Origin: Streptomyces sp. SAJ15
GTDB taxonomy: Bacteria > Actinomycetota > Actinomycetes > Streptomycetales > Streptomycetaceae
Assembly: GCF_007595705.1 (NCBI RefSeq)
Contig: NZ_NISY01000005.1
Span: 186,001 to 250,000, forward strand
DNA length: 64,000 bases
Direction: 5' to 3'
A program made the translations under genes and the position numbers. A model generated the notes under the pieces. That model was given only the letters and a program-made list of their open reading frames with translations. It made no database searches and was not told the DNA's origin. How positions within the stretch are numbered: the stretch's first letter is position 1; each line of letters starts with the position of its first letter. Shown in pieces: positions 10,201 through 25,100 of this stretch.

Positions 10201-10631
10201 CCGTCGGGGCCGGAGCGGTAGGCGGTGCGCAGCGCCTCGTGCCGGTTGGCGACGAGGGTGAGGCAGCGGACCATCAGCTCGGGGCGCAGCGCGCCGGTGA
10301 GCCGGACGCCGCCGCTGATGACGTACGTCGGCTGGTGGCCCTCGACCTGGTCCAGCAGCCACAGCGCCTCCTGGCCCGCGGAGAGCGGGAAGGTGCGGCC
10401 GTCGCGCGGCAGCGGGGTGATGGGCGCGGCGGCCCGCGCCTCGGCGGTGAGGTGGGCGAGCAGGCCCGGCTTGTGGGCGCGCAGGCGGTCGCGCAGCTCG
10501 GGGGTGAGCGCCCCCTTGGCCGCCGAGACGCGCAGCTCCGCGCCGTCGGCGGTGACTCTGATGCGGGCCGCGGCCAAGTCGTCCCACAGAGCCGTCAGTT
10601 CGGCCGCCTCGTTCATGGGTCCCCCGTTCAC
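7218..10631 (-). CDS. NRPS elongation module: TubC docking-C-A-PCP
   Basis: 1137-aa single-module NRPS. It opens with a TubC-like docking domain (about 1-60), then a condensation domain (HHIAADAGS near 214), an A domain (TSGSTGRPKG near 687, QYGPSE) and a PCP (GGHSLAV near 1068). The specificity residues read by eye are D-I-M-F-F-A-Q-V-I-K. The local context (RLFLPYVALQQL) resembles the proline-activating group (code DVQFIAHVVK) but is not a match, so a cyclic or related amino acid is possible and unproven. The C-terminus ends REEGEL, an acidic tail like that of the preceding protein (REEITL), fitting recognition by TubC-type docking domains. The GTG at 10631 overlaps the upstream stop (GTGA). 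An ATG at 10616 with a GGGGGA just before it is an alternative start. Confidence 0.92.
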   Translation of the reverse strand: MNGGPMNEAAELTALWDDLAAARIRVTADGAELRVSAAKGALTPELRDRLRAHKPGLLAHLTAEARAAAPITPLPRDGRTFPLSAGQEALWLLDQVEGHQPTYVISGGVRLTGALRPELMVRCLTLVANRHEALRTAYRSGPDGSPEQVVLAEAAPPVRQVDLSALPEGERAAELARIARESAREPFDLAEGRMLRALLVTTAPDEAYLVLSVHHIAADAGSLSVLFRELFALYEADAEPASLPPLSVHYADAAEWQRATRSPVAEHRRLDYWKRQLDGAPPLLELPTDRPRPARQSFRGGLVDFAFGPEDTARITDLAGRARVTPYVLLLACWAAVLARHAGADEVVVGTPVSNRERPEAASLVGFFVGTLPLRVDLTGDPTFTELLGRVQRTFLDGFEQRDVPFQRIVAELQPQRSLSHAPVFQNMLTYYETPYQGGRVGELEVTREGVHNGTAKFDLTLFAEDRGASLDCSLEYAEDLFDRSTAERLAAAFQRLTRAALEQPDTPVHRLPLLTADQREELQTAGRGEVREIDLDRPVHRYLTEQARLRPEATALAFGAETLSYAELEAESNRLARLLTDRGVTHGALVGLYAHRSVRQLVAMLAILKAGAAFLPLDPQHPAERTAEMLAEAGCPVVLADAPLDVPADATLLRLDTLDWSGQDAAEPAPATGRDDLIYVIYTSGSTGRPKGIAMRHGALANLLAWQTRAFPFAEDDRVLQFSPLHFDICMMETFGTWAAGGTVVLVDADTRRDALRLLPYLDEQGITRLFLPYVALQQLAEVGAARRTWPTALREVFTAGEQLHATAELRAFFERTGAALHNQYGPSEAHVITSHTLPAAPADWEALPPVGRPVDNARIYLLDPHGTPVPRGVAGELCVAGDCLARGYLHREDLTAERFVPDPFHPGERMYRTGDLARYRADGELEYLGRIDHQVKVRGFRVEPGEIEAALLTHPGVKAAVVEARGTGAAQALIAWVVAADGEPPSVEALRRYCADRLPEYMVPTVFVPLDALPLTVAGKVERRRLPEPEHTERGGTEPSTPLQKSVAAVFAEVLGVREVAVEDDFFRLGGHSLAVTRAALRLSEEHGVDVTAQVVFAHPTVAGVAESLETLLWAADGPSTATADADDVREEGEL

Positions 10632-13600
10632 AGCGTGATCTCCTCTCGTTCCCCGTCGTCGGCCGGCTCGTCCAGCACGTCGGCGAGCAGGTCGAGTACG
10701 TGCTGGGTGAGCTCCTCGATGCTCGACCCCTCCAGGAAGCGCACCACCGGCACCACGACGCCCAGGTCGGCCTTGACGCGGTTGCGCAGGTCGAGCGACA
10801 TCAGCGAGTCCAGGCCCAGTTCGGTGATGGGCTGCTGCCGGTCGATCTCCTGGGCGTCACTGCCCAGGACGGCGGCCAGCCGCTCGGTGAGGTACGCGGC
10901 GCCGAGCTCCAGGCGCCGCTCGGCGTCCGCCTCCGTGAGCTGCCGCAGCAGCTCGGCGGAGCCGGTGTCCCCCGCCTCGCCGAGGAAGCCGGCGAACTGC
11001 CGGGTGCTCCGGGCGGTGGGGAAGGCGGCGAAGACGCCGGGCCAGTCCAGGCGGGCCACGGTGACCTGCTCGGGGTCCTGGCGCAGCACCCGGTCGAAGA
11101 CCTCCAGCCCCTCGGCGGGGGTCATGCTGCCGACGCCGACGCGGGCGAGCTGGTCCAGGCCGTCCTCGCGCACGGCCATGCCGACCTGGTTCCACGGGCC
11201 GTAGCCCAGGGCGACGCCCGCGCGGCCGGCGCCGCGCCGGTGGTGGGCGAGCGCGTCGACGAAGGCGTTGGCGGCCGCGTAGTTGGCCGCTCCGACGCCT
11301 ACGGGTCCGAACACCGCGGGCAGCGCCGAGACCATGAGGAACATCCGGGCGTCGGCGAAGGTCTGGTGCAGGTTCCAGGAGCCGGCGACCTTGGGGGCCG
11401 CGACCTCCCGCAGCCGCTCCAGCTCCAGGCCGCTGAGCATGGCGCCCCGGACGACGCCCGCCAGGTGCACCACCCCGACCACCGGCGGCAGGCCCGCCTC
11501 GGCCAGTCGGTCGCGCACCGCCTCCACCTGGGCCGGGTCGGCCACGTCGGCCGTGGCGATGTCCACTCGGGCGCCCAGCGCGGTGAGCTCCTCGACGGCG
11601 GCGCGCTGGGCGTCGGTCCTGACGCCGCCGCGCCCGGTCAGGGTCAGGAAGCGGGCGCCCCGCTCCACCATCCGGCGCGCCAGCACCAGGCCGAGGTCGC
11701 CGAGGCCGCCGGTGAGCAGATAGGTGCCGGCCGGGTCGAGCCGCGGCAGCGGGTCGGCGGGCGCGGTCAGCGCCTCGGCGCGCACCAGGCGCGGGGCGAG
11801 CAGCCGCTCGCCGCGCAGCGCGAGCTGGTCCTCGGTGTGCTCCCCGCGCTCGGCGGTGAGCAGGGCGGCCAGCCTCGGCACGGCCGGGTCGGCTGACGGG
11901 TCGGCGGACGGGTCGAGGTCGACCAGGCCGCCCCACAGCTCGGGGTGTTCGACGGCCAGCACCCGACCCAGGCCCCACACCGGGGACTGGAGCACGCCGG
12001 AGGCGGTGACCGGCGTGTCGCCCGCGGGCTGCGCGCCCCGGGTGATCAGCCAGATCCGCCCGCCGCGGGTGGGGTCGTCCAGCTCCAGGGCGCCGCGGAC
12101 CAGCGCCAGGGCGGCCTCGCTGCCGCCCCGCTGGGCCGTGACGACCTCGTCGGTGGTGGCGTCGGGCAGCTCCGGGACGTCCAGCGGCCAGAGCAGGGCC
12201 ACGCCGTCGAGCGGCCCGTCCGCGACGGCCCGGTAGAGCGCGCGGCGTATCCGGGCCGTGTCGGGCGCCTCGTCGGCGTGCACCACCTCGACCCGGTGGC
12301 CCGCGCCGGCCAGCTCCGCGGCCAGCGCCTCGCCGGTGCCGGTGGCGTCGGCGAGGACCAGCCAGCGGCCGGCGGCCGCCTCCGCGGGGGCCGGCGGGCC
12401 GGGGACCTCGGTCCAGTCGGTGCGGTAGCAGAGCTCGACGCCCACGTCGGTGGGCTCCTCGGCCGACTCCACCCGGCGCATCCGCAGCCCCTCGGCGCGG
12501 GCGACCAGCCCGTCGTCGTCGTACAGCCGCACATCGGCGACGAGTTCGCCCTCGGGCTCCGCCTCGGGGGTGCGCACCACATGGGAGTGGACGGTGCCAC
12601 GGGGGCGCCGGTAGGGCTCCAGCGAGCGCACCCCGATCGGCAGGGCGAGCACCGCTCCCCCGGTCAGCGCCTCCGGGGCGAGCGCGCCCAGCAGCAGGAA
12701 CGCGTTGTCCAGCAGGGCGGGGTGGAACTCGTAGGCGTCGTCCTCGGGCCCGGTGGGCAGCCGCAGCCGGCCGAGCACCTCGCCCTCGCCGACCCACATC
12801 CGCTCCAGGCAGCGCATCCGCGGCCCGTATCCGGCGCCCGCCGTCTCGACCCGGTCGAAGAACTCGCCGGCGTCCACCTCGGCGAGGCCGCGGGCCTTGA
12901 CGGCCTCCATGTCGGGGTCCCAGACCGGTCCTCGGGCCGCCGCCTCCCGGGGGTCCGGCGCGGGCACCGGGAGCGCGACCGGGGACGGGCCCTCGCGGCG
13001 CGCCGTGGCGGCGCCCTGGACCTCCGGGTCCCCCTCGGCGAGGGTGCGCAGCCGGTCCAGGTGCGGCAGGCCCGCCAGCACCTCATCGGCGGGCGGTCCG
13101 AAGTCCAGCAGGCAGGCCAGCTCGTCCACGCCGATCTCGGCGAGCCGGCGGACCAGCGGCAGGCAGGACTCGGGCGAGCCGATCAGCGACCGGGAGGAGG
13201 CGAACCGGTCGTAGAGGAAGCCGGTGAACTGGGTGAGCTCCTCGTCCGGCAGCGCGGTGATGTCGATGTCGTCACCGCGGCCGCGGCTCTTGGCCAGCCC
13301 CTTGAGCAGGCCCAGGTTTCCCTTGAGGTAGCGCACGTAGGGGTCGCGGGCGAGCTGGGTGACGGCCTCGGCGTCGGTGCCCACGAAGGTGTGGAGCATG
13401 ACGGTGACCCGGCCGTCCTGCGGCGGGAACCCGGCGTCGGCGCGCGCCTTGCGGTAGCGGGCGATGTTGTCGGCGAGCCCGTCGACGCCCTGGTCGAGCA
13501 GGTGGGTGAGGAGGTGGGCGCCGACCCGACCCGCCTTGGCGAAGCTGGCGGGCGAGCTGGCGGCCGTCAGCCACAGCGGCAGCTCCGGCTGCACCGGGCG

Positions 13601-14079
13601 CGGATGGGTACGGACCCGGATGGGCTTGCCGGTGCCGCTGGTGGCCGGGGTCGGCTCGCCGCGCCACAGGGCGCGGAGCACCGGCAGCGCCTCGTCCAGG
13701 TGCTCGTTGCGGCCGGCGTAGCGGTCGGGGAAGAAGGCGAAGTCGTCCGGGTTCCAGCCGGCGGCCAGCGAGATCCCGGCGCGGCCGCCGGAGAGGTTGT
13801 CGACGACCGCCCACTCCTCGGCGACCCGCAGCGGGTCGTGCAGCGGCAGCACCACGCTGCCGGCCCGCAGCCCGATCCGGCTGGTCTCCCGCGCCAGGGC
13901 GGCGTGCAGCAGGGCCGGGTTCGGATAGAGCGAGCCCAGCGGGGTGAAGTGCCGCTCCGGGACCCAGATGTTGAGGAAGTCGTGCTCGTCGCCGAAGCGG
14001 GCGCTTCGGACGAGCAGCTCGTAACGGTCCTCCCCGTTCAGCGCGTTCTCGTCGCTGGCGAAGAACATCAGGCTGAATT

Positions 14080-14083
<4 letters not shown>
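10628..14083 (-). CDS. Split PKS module half: luciferase-like monooxygenase-DH second half-KR-ACP
   Basis: 1151-aa protein completing the PKS module begun by the upstream gene. Residues 1-345 are a luciferase-like flavin monooxygenase (MKFSLMFFAS start, VVDNLSGGRAGIS). Residues about 410-535 are the second hot-dog half of a dehydratase (GYGPRM, HPALLDNAF with the catalytic-type Asp). Next come a ketoreductase (GGLGDLGL near 791, Tyr in NYAAAN near 936) and an ACP (LGLDSLMS near 1093). The KR lacks the LDD motif of B-type KRs (it reads GVVRGAM). The ATG at 14083 overlaps the previous stop (ATGA), so the two half-proteins should be made together. Comparable monooxygenase domains in FAAL-loaded lines such as microginin synthetase are linked to alpha-hydroxylation of the acyl chain, which is my inference here. 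The acidic C-terminus REEITL probably docks to the next NRPS. Confidence 0.9.
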
Positions 14084-19374
<5,291 letters not shown>

Positions 19375-19432
19375 GTCTTCCTCTTTCGGACAGGCTCAGG
19401 ACACATGCGCCGCGGGCACGCCGGCACACCGC

Positions 19433-19467
19433 CGGAAGCCGTCGTGTCGAATTCACGACGGCTTCCG
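19433..19467 (-). terminator. Perfect 14-bp stem-loop between GYD gene and FAAL-PKS gene
   Basis: Arms 19433-19446 and 19454-19467 are perfectly complementary around a 7-nt loop. The hairpin begins 20 nt past the GYD stop. It should terminate or attenuate transcripts from the upstream promoter before the FAAL-PKS gene, giving more GYD message than PKS message unless there is read-through or another promoter at 19375-19432. Confidence 0.7.
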
Positions 19468-19486
19468 TCGGGTGATGGGCGAGAAA

Positions 19487-19864
19487 CTACTCAGCGGCCT
19501 TTTCGGCGTCCTCGGACTCCGGCGGCGACTGCGGCGGGTAGAAGAGGTCACGGGCCGGCTCGGCGCGCTTCAGGGCACCGACGAATTCATCGGTGTCGAC
19601 CAGCGGAATCAGCTTGCTGTTGCTGAAGGCGCCGGTCGAGTAGCCCGTCAGCACGGCGGCGTGGGCGGCCTCAAGGTCCGGGAAGTCGACGACGACGGCG
19701 AAGTTGTACTCGACGTCGCGGGTGAACCAGTAGTTCACGACCTTTCCGCCGAGGGAACCGTAGAACTTGAAAGCGTGCTCGTCCCGGGCGACGATGCCCT
19801 CGGGATTGTGCAGCACACCCCGGACGACTTCCTGTGAATACTGGGCAAGAATCAGGTACTGCAC
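19487..19864 (-). CDS. GYD-domain small protein
   Basis: 125-aa protein resembling the GYD family (small ferredoxin-fold proteins, function generally unknown). The N-terminus MQYLILAQYSQEVV and the later VEYNFAVVVDFPDLEAAHAAVLTGYSTG fit that alpha/beta fold; the tail after about residue 105 is Pro/Glu-rich. I choose the GTG at 19864 because GAGGGG lies 7 nt upstream; a TTG at 19879 would run through that site. It is the first gene after a promoter-like block shared with the AMP-ligase operon, so it is probably expressed with the pathway. A role as a small binding or cyclase-like accessory protein is possible but nothing in the sequence shows it. Confidence 0.75.
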   Translation of the reverse strand: MQYLILAQYSQEVVRGVLHNPEGIVARDEHAFKFYGSLGGKVVNYWFTRDVEYNFAVVVDFPDLEAAHAAVLTGYSTGAFSNSKLIPLVDTDEFVGALKRAEPARDLFYPPQSPPESEDAEKAAE

Positions 19865-19925
19865 GACAACACCCCTCAAGGAAAAACCAGCTTTCCGCAG
19901 ATGCTGCCTGGCGGGCCGAGACCAC

Positions 19926-19972
19926 GACAGACCTCTGTCAGCAAGACGACAGGCCCTGTCGCGCTGCGGCCA
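19926..19972 (-). promoter_or_regulatory. Shared promoter-region block, copy 1 (upstream of GYD/FAAL-PKS)
   Basis: Contains GACA-N7-TGTCAGCAAGACGACAG-N4-TGTC-N3-CTGCGGCCA (plus-strand reading). The 17-nt core is identical to one at 61698-61714, and 22 of the first 27 nt match. The block lies about 60 nt upstream of the GYD GTG, just past the terminator of the previous operon. The alternating TGTC/GACA elements look like binding sites for a dimeric regulator. Confidence 0.65.
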
Positions 19973-20042
19973 CGGGGCGGTGTCCGGGCGGCGGGTTCAG
20001 CGACGTGAGCGGCGGTGCGGCGTCGGCGTGTCCCGAACACGG

Positions 20043-20075
20043 GTCAGGGGCGCAGACGGGGTCCGCGCCCCTGAC
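20043..20075 (-). terminator. Hairpin terminator after the methyltransferase gene
   Basis: Perfect 11-nt arms (20043-20053 and 20065-20075) around an 11-nt loop, about 54 nt past the methyltransferase stop. It separates the first PKS/NRPS operon from the promoter block of the GYD operon. Confidence 0.65.
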
Positions 20076-20128
20076 GGGCGGTGGCCGACGCCCCGGTGCG
20101 CCGCTGTGGGCACCGGGGCGTCGACACG

Positions 20129-21127
20129 TCACTCCACGGGAACGAGGTGGAACATCACGCTGTCCGCCGGCACGGAGATGGGGTGCGCTCCCTCCACGCG
20201 CCAGCCGGCCTCCTCGAAGACCGGGCCCCACTCCTCCAGGGTGGGCAGGTAGTCGCCCATCACGGCGTGGGCGAACTCGAAGGCCATGCTGAAGATGGGC
20301 ATGTCGCGGTCCCCGTACGCGGTCGTGCGGGTCGCGTCGGCGAGCAGGAAGTGCTTGAGGTCGGGGAAGACCTCCCGGATGCGGCGCAGGGAGGCGACGG
20401 CCTCGGCACGGGGCCAGAAGTCGTGGCCCATCATGAACGAGGTCAGCAGGTCGACCCCGGCGTACTCGGGGCGCGGCTCGAGGGCCGTGGCGTCGCCCTG
20501 GGTGATGGTGATCCGGTCGGCGAGGCCCGCCTCCGCGACGGCCTTGGTGGCGACGTCGATGGCTCCGTCGGCCGCGTCGATGCCGAGACCCCGCACGCCG
20601 GGCCGGGACTGGGCCAGCCGGATCAGGCGCCCGCCGCTGCCGGAACCGAGGTCCGCGACGTAGCTGAAGTCCAGCCCGTTCACGACCGGCAGGAAGACCG
20701 GGTCCCACCACTCCGCGTTGATCTCACGGCAGGCGACGCTGATGGCGGCCGCGTCGCGCCGGTAGAAGGAGCCGACCCGGTTGTCGGTGCGCATCAGGTC
20801 CGGGAGGGTGCTGAACAGCTCCCCGCACCCGCGGGTCATCCAGTGGAACAGGGACTTGGAACGGTCCGCCTCCGCGAAGTTCGGGCCGGGCCGGACGGCG
20901 TCCTCGTGGTCGGGGTCCCGGCTGACCACGTCGGCCGACGCGAGCACCCGCACGAGTTCCCGCAGGGAGGCCGCGTCGAGCCCGCGTCCGGCCGCGAACT
21001 CCCCCATCTCCAGGGAGCCCTGCTCGCGTATCGCGTCGAAGACGCCGATCTCCCACGCCGCGCTGATCGACCATGCCGCCAGGGCGTGGTTGTACACCTC
21101 GGTCATCGTCGCGCCAGTCTTGTTCAC
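20129..21127 (-). CDS. SAM-dependent O-/C-methyltransferase (acetylserotonin-OMT-like fold)
   Basis: 332-aa methyltransferase with an N-terminal winged-helix dimerisation region (about 10-75) and a Rossmann domain. Motif I is VADLGSGSGGRLIRLAQ near residue 180, and the acidic residue of motif II is in GLGIDAADGAI. It is the last gene of the first PKS/NRPS operon, after the type II thioesterase. It probably methylates the polyketide/peptide product, but the position cannot be told. I choose the GTG at 21127 because GAGGAG lies 6 nt upstream. An in-frame ATG at 21253, 8 nt after the thioesterase stop, would add a low-complexity Thr/Glu/Ala leader encoded by a 9-bp repeat, so the true start is not certain. 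Confidence 0.82.
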   Translation of the reverse strand: MNKTGATMTEVYNHALAAWSISAAWEIGVFDAIREQGSLEMGEFAAGRGLDAASLRELVRVLASADVVSRDPDHEDAVRPGPNFAEADRSKSLFHWMTRGCGELFSTLPDLMRTDNRVGSFYRRDAAAISVACREINAEWWDPVFLPVVNGLDFSYVADLGSGSGGRLIRLAQSRPGVRGLGIDAADGAIDVATKAVAEAGLADRITITQGDATALEPRPEYAGVDLLTSFMMGHDFWPRAEAVASLRRIREVFPDLKHFLLADATRTTAYGDRDMPIFSMAFEFAHAVMGDYLPTLEEWGPVFEEAGWRVEGAHPISVPADSVMFHLVPVE

Positions 21128-21145
21128 GCCGTACTCCTCGTGGGG

Positions 21146-21181
21146 TTCTGTTGCTTCTGTTGCTTCTGTTGCTTCTGCTGC
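21146..21181. repeat. Nine-base tandem repeat (TTCTGTTGC) upstream of the methyltransferase
   Basis: Three perfect copies of TTCTGTTGC (21146-21172) and a degenerate fourth lie in the 134-bp gap between the thioesterase stop and the chosen methyltransferase start. On the minus strand the copies stay in frame and would read as repeated Thr-Glu-Ala if translation began at 21253. The A-rich third positions are unlike the neighbouring genes. Confidence 0.85.
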
Positions 21182-21261
21182 GGTTGCTTCGGTCGGATCG
21201 GTGGGATCTGTCGGTCCGGTGGTTCCGGCGGATGCCGGTGGTGGGCGGTCCATGGGGGGCC

Positions 21262-22026
21262 TTACGCGGACACGCGGCGCAGCGCGTCGCGGATGTGCTC
21301 GGCGACGGCCTGCTCGTGCCGGTGGAGGAAGAAGTGGTCGTCGTCCATCAGGTGCAGCCGGAAGTCGCCGTCGGTGTGCTCGCGCCAGTTCTCCACGGAC
21401 CAGGTCGGCACCTGGTCGTCGCGGGTCCCGCCGAAGGCGGTGACCGGCATGGCGAGCGGCGACCGCGGTCGGTAGCGGTAGCTCGCCAGGACGGAGAAGT
21501 CGGCGCGGATCCGCGGCAGGCACAGGTCGAGGAGGTCCTCGTCCTCGAACAGTTCGCGCGGGGTGCCGTTGAGTCGCCGCACCTGCGCGACGAACTCCTC
21601 GCGGGGCAGGTCGTGAATGCGCCACTCGGGGCGTTCCACGTCGGGGGCCGCGCACGCGGACACCGCGAGCAGCCGCGCGGGGGTCCCCGTCGACTCCGCC
21701 AGGCGGTGGGCGATCTCATACGCGAGCATGCCGCCCATGCTGTGCCCGAAGAGGGCATAGCGGTCTCCGGCCCAGGGCGCGATGGCCGTCGCCAGGCGTT
21801 CGGCGAGGGTGTCGAAGTCCTTCTCGGGCTCTTCGTGGAACCGGTTCTCGCGGCCCGGGAGCTGCACGGGGACGAACGTCGCGTCGGCGTCACCGCGGTG
21901 GGCCCAGGTGCGGTAGAGGCCGGCGCCGCCGCCCGCGTAGGGGAGGCAGAAGACCCGGACCGGCGCCTCGGGGTCGGGCAGGCCGAAGGGGAACACTACG
22001 GCGGGGTCGTCGCGTGTGGGGCTCAT
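21262..22026 (-). CDS. Type II (editing) thioesterase
   Basis: 254-aa alpha/beta hydrolase of the GrsT/RifR type, which removes misloaded acyl groups from PKS/NRPS carrier domains. Catalytic features seen: nucleophile Ser in FGHSMGG (near 95), an acidic region in GGTRDDQVP, and His in DDDHFFLH near the C-terminus. The N-terminal FCLPYAGGGAGLYRTW is typical. The ATG at 22026 has GGAAAGGA a few nt upstream. It lies 113 bp downstream of the NRPS gene in the same direction. Because that NRPS has no thioesterase of its own, this enzyme may proofread it, and a role in chain release cannot be excluded. Confidence 0.93.
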   Translation of the reverse strand: MSPTRDDPAVVFPFGLPDPEAPVRVFCLPYAGGGAGLYRTWAHRGDADATFVPVQLPGRENRFHEEPEKDFDTLAERLATAIAPWAGDRYALFGHSMGGMLAYEIAHRLAESTGTPARLLAVSACAAPDVERPEWRIHDLPREEFVAQVRRLNGTPRELFEDEDLLDLCLPRIRADFSVLASYRYRPRSPLAMPVTAFGGTRDDQVPTWSVENWREHTDGDFRLHLMDDDHFFLHRHEQAVAEHIRDALRRVSA

Positions 22027-22139
22027 GAGGTCCTTTCCGATGAGCGAGCGGTGGCCGTCGGGCCTGCCCGCGGGGGGATGGTCGGTGGCGCCCGGGGCGT
22101 GGCCGGGTGGTCTCCCGGGCAGCCGGTGTGCCCGTGGGG

Positions 22140-25100
22140 TCAGGAGCCGGGGGTCGACGTGGGGTCGAGGGCGGCGGCGCAGGACGCGACGGTGGGGTTC
22201 TCCAGGACCGCGCGTACGGAGAAGTCGACCTGCCATTCCTGGCGGACGCGGGAGGCGATGCGGGTGGCCTTGATGGAGTTGCCGCCCAGGACGTAGAAGT
22301 CCTCGTGGAGGCCGACCTCTTCCAGGCCGAGGGTCTCGGCCCACAGCTCCGCCATCCTGCGCTGGGTCGGGGTGGCGGGCGCCGTGTCCGCGCCGACCGG
22401 GGCGGTCCGCTCGGGCTCGGGCAGCGCCGCGTGGTCCAGCTTCCCGTTGGCGGTCAGGGGCAGCGAGTCCAGGGTGACGAAGGCGTTGGGCACCATGTAG
22501 TCCGGCAGCCTCTTGCGCAGCAGCTCGCGCCAGTCGTCCGCCACCTGTCCGGCGTCGGGCGCCAGGACCAGGTAGGCCACCAGGAGCTGGTCGCCGGCTC
22601 CCGCGCCGTCGCGGACGACGACGGCGGCGTCCTTCACCGCCGGGTGGTCGCGCAGCGCGCTCTCCACCTCGCCGGTCTCGATGCGCAGGCCGCGGAGCTT
22701 GGTCTGGCCGTCCACCCGGCCGACGAACTCCAGCCGTCCGTCGGGCCGCCAGCGCAGCAGGTCCCCGCTGCGGTAGAGGCGGGAGCCGGGCACGTCGGAG
22801 AAGGGGTCGGCCGGGAAGCGCTCGGAGGTGAGCTCCGGGCGGTTGAGGTAGCCGCGGCCGACCTGGACACCGCCGAGGCACAGCTCGCCGGGGATGCCGA
22901 CGGGGACGGGCTGGCCGTTGCCGTCGAGCACATGGAGCCGCACGCCCCGCACCGGGCGCCCGACCGAGGGCCAGTTCCCGTCGGCCGCGCACTCCTCCAC
23001 CGTGGCCCAGATGCTGGTCTCCGTGTGCCCGTAGACGTTGAACACGCGGACGTCGGGGCACCAGCGGGCGAGCAGCTCCGGGGAGACCGATTCGCCGCCG
23101 AGCACGATCCCGCGCAGGTGGGGCAGCCGGGCCCGGGCGTCCAGCGGCAGGGCGGCCAGCGCGGAGGGGGCCATGACGAGCCAGCTGACGCGCTCGCGTT
23201 CCAGCAGGTCGACCAGGGCCGGTCCGGGCATGACGTCGTCCCGCGTGGCCAGGCAGAGGACCGCGCCGGTGCCGAGGGCGAGGAAGACCTCGAACACCGA
23301 GGCGTCGAAGCTCGGGGAGGCCCACTGGAGCACCCGGTCCCCCGGGCCGGCGCCGAACGCCTCCCGCTGGGCGAGGCAGCTGTTCACCGCTCCGCCGTGG
23401 GTGACCAGGGCGCCCTTGGGCCGTCCGGTGGACCCCGAGGTGTAGATGACGTACGCGAGGTCGTCGGGCTCGACGCCGCCGGGGAGGGCCCGCGTCGGCC
23501 ACCGGTCGAGGGCCGCGCCCGGCTCGTCCAGCAGGATCCGGGGGACGTCCAGCTCGGGCAGGTGTCCGCACGCCGTGCCGCTCGTCAGCAGCAGGGAGAG
23601 CCCGGCGTCCCGGCTCATGAAGGCCAGGCGCTCCTCGGGGTAGGCGGGGTCGAGCGGCACGAACGCGCCGCCGGCCTTGAGCACCCCGAGCATCGCGACG
23701 ATCAGGTCCGTCGAGCGGTCCAGACAGAGACCGACCCGGAGGTCGCGGCCGATGCCGTGGTCGCGCAGCAGGTGCGCCATCTGGTTGGCGCGCTCGTCGA
23801 GCTGTCGATACGTCAGCGTCTCGGCGCCGAAGGTCAGGGCCGGGGCGTCCGGGGACAGCGCCGCCCGCTCTTCGAAGAGCTGCTGGAGGCAGAGCGTGGA
23901 CGGTGCCGCGGTCTCGCCGCGTCCCCACGCGTCGATGGCGCGCCGCTCCTCGTCGGTCAGCAGGGAGATCTCCCGCGGCGGGAGCGTGAGGTCGGCGGCC
24001 AGGGTCTCCAGGATCGTGGCGTAGTGGCCCAGCAGCCGCTCGACGGTGGCCGCGTCGAAGCGGCTCCTGTCGTAGCCGATGCGCAGGCTGATCTCCTCGT
24101 CGGGGATGACGAGGACGGCCAGCGGATAGTTGGTGTGGTACCTGTACTCGCCCCGTCGGACGGTGAGTTCGCCGCTGCGGTTGCCCAGGTCGCCCATCCT
24201 CGGCACGTTGAGGATCGTCATGATGCTGTCGAACAGCGGCTCGCCCGGCTCCGCGTCGCTCCACTGCTGCACCTCGGCCAGGGGGCTGGCGAGGTGCTGA
24301 CGTACGCCGGTCTGGGTGGCCTGCATGCGCGCGCAGGCCTCGACGAACGGGCGGTTCGGGTCGAGGTGGGCCCGCAGCGGCAGCGTGTTGATGAACAGTC
24401 CGAGCGTGTCCTCGATCCCGTCGAGCTCGGCCGGGCGGTGCGTCATGGTCATCCCGAAGACGACGTCCGACTGGTCGGTGTAGCGGCTCAGGAGCAGGCC
24501 CCAGGCGGTCTGCAGCACGGTGCTGAGGGTGAGCCGGTGCTCCCGGACGAGGCGGCGCAGGGCGTCGCCGGTCTCCCTGGAGAGCGTTCGCGTCACCTCC
24601 GGGTTCTCCCGGTCGTCGCCTCGCGCCCCGTTCGGCCGCTCCGCCAGGTGCTGCGGGGCCGCCACGGCCAGCGGCGCCGGCCGGAAGCCGGCGAGTTGGG
24701 CGCGCCAGAACTCCTCGGTGCCGCGCGTGTCCTGGCCGCGCAGCCAGGTGACGTAGTCGTGGTACGGCCGCACGCGGGGGGTGGGCGGCGTCTCGCCCCG
24801 CACCAGGCGGTCGTAGTGGACGAGCACGTCCTCCAGCAGCATCAGGGCCGACCAGGCGTCCAGCAGGATGTGGTGGTAGCGCAGGACGAAGATGTGGCGC
24901 CGCTCGGCGACCCGGATGAGGTGCAGCCGGAACAGGGGCGGGCGGTCCAGTCGGAAGCCGCGACCGCGGTCGGCGCGCAGGAAGTCCTCCAGGCGCTCCT
25001 CGACGCCCGCCGCCTCGCCGGTGTCGGCGTCCCGCCAGTCGTGTCGCTCGACGCGCGCGGAGCCGTGGGCGTGGACGACCTGCGCCGGCTCGGCGATCTC

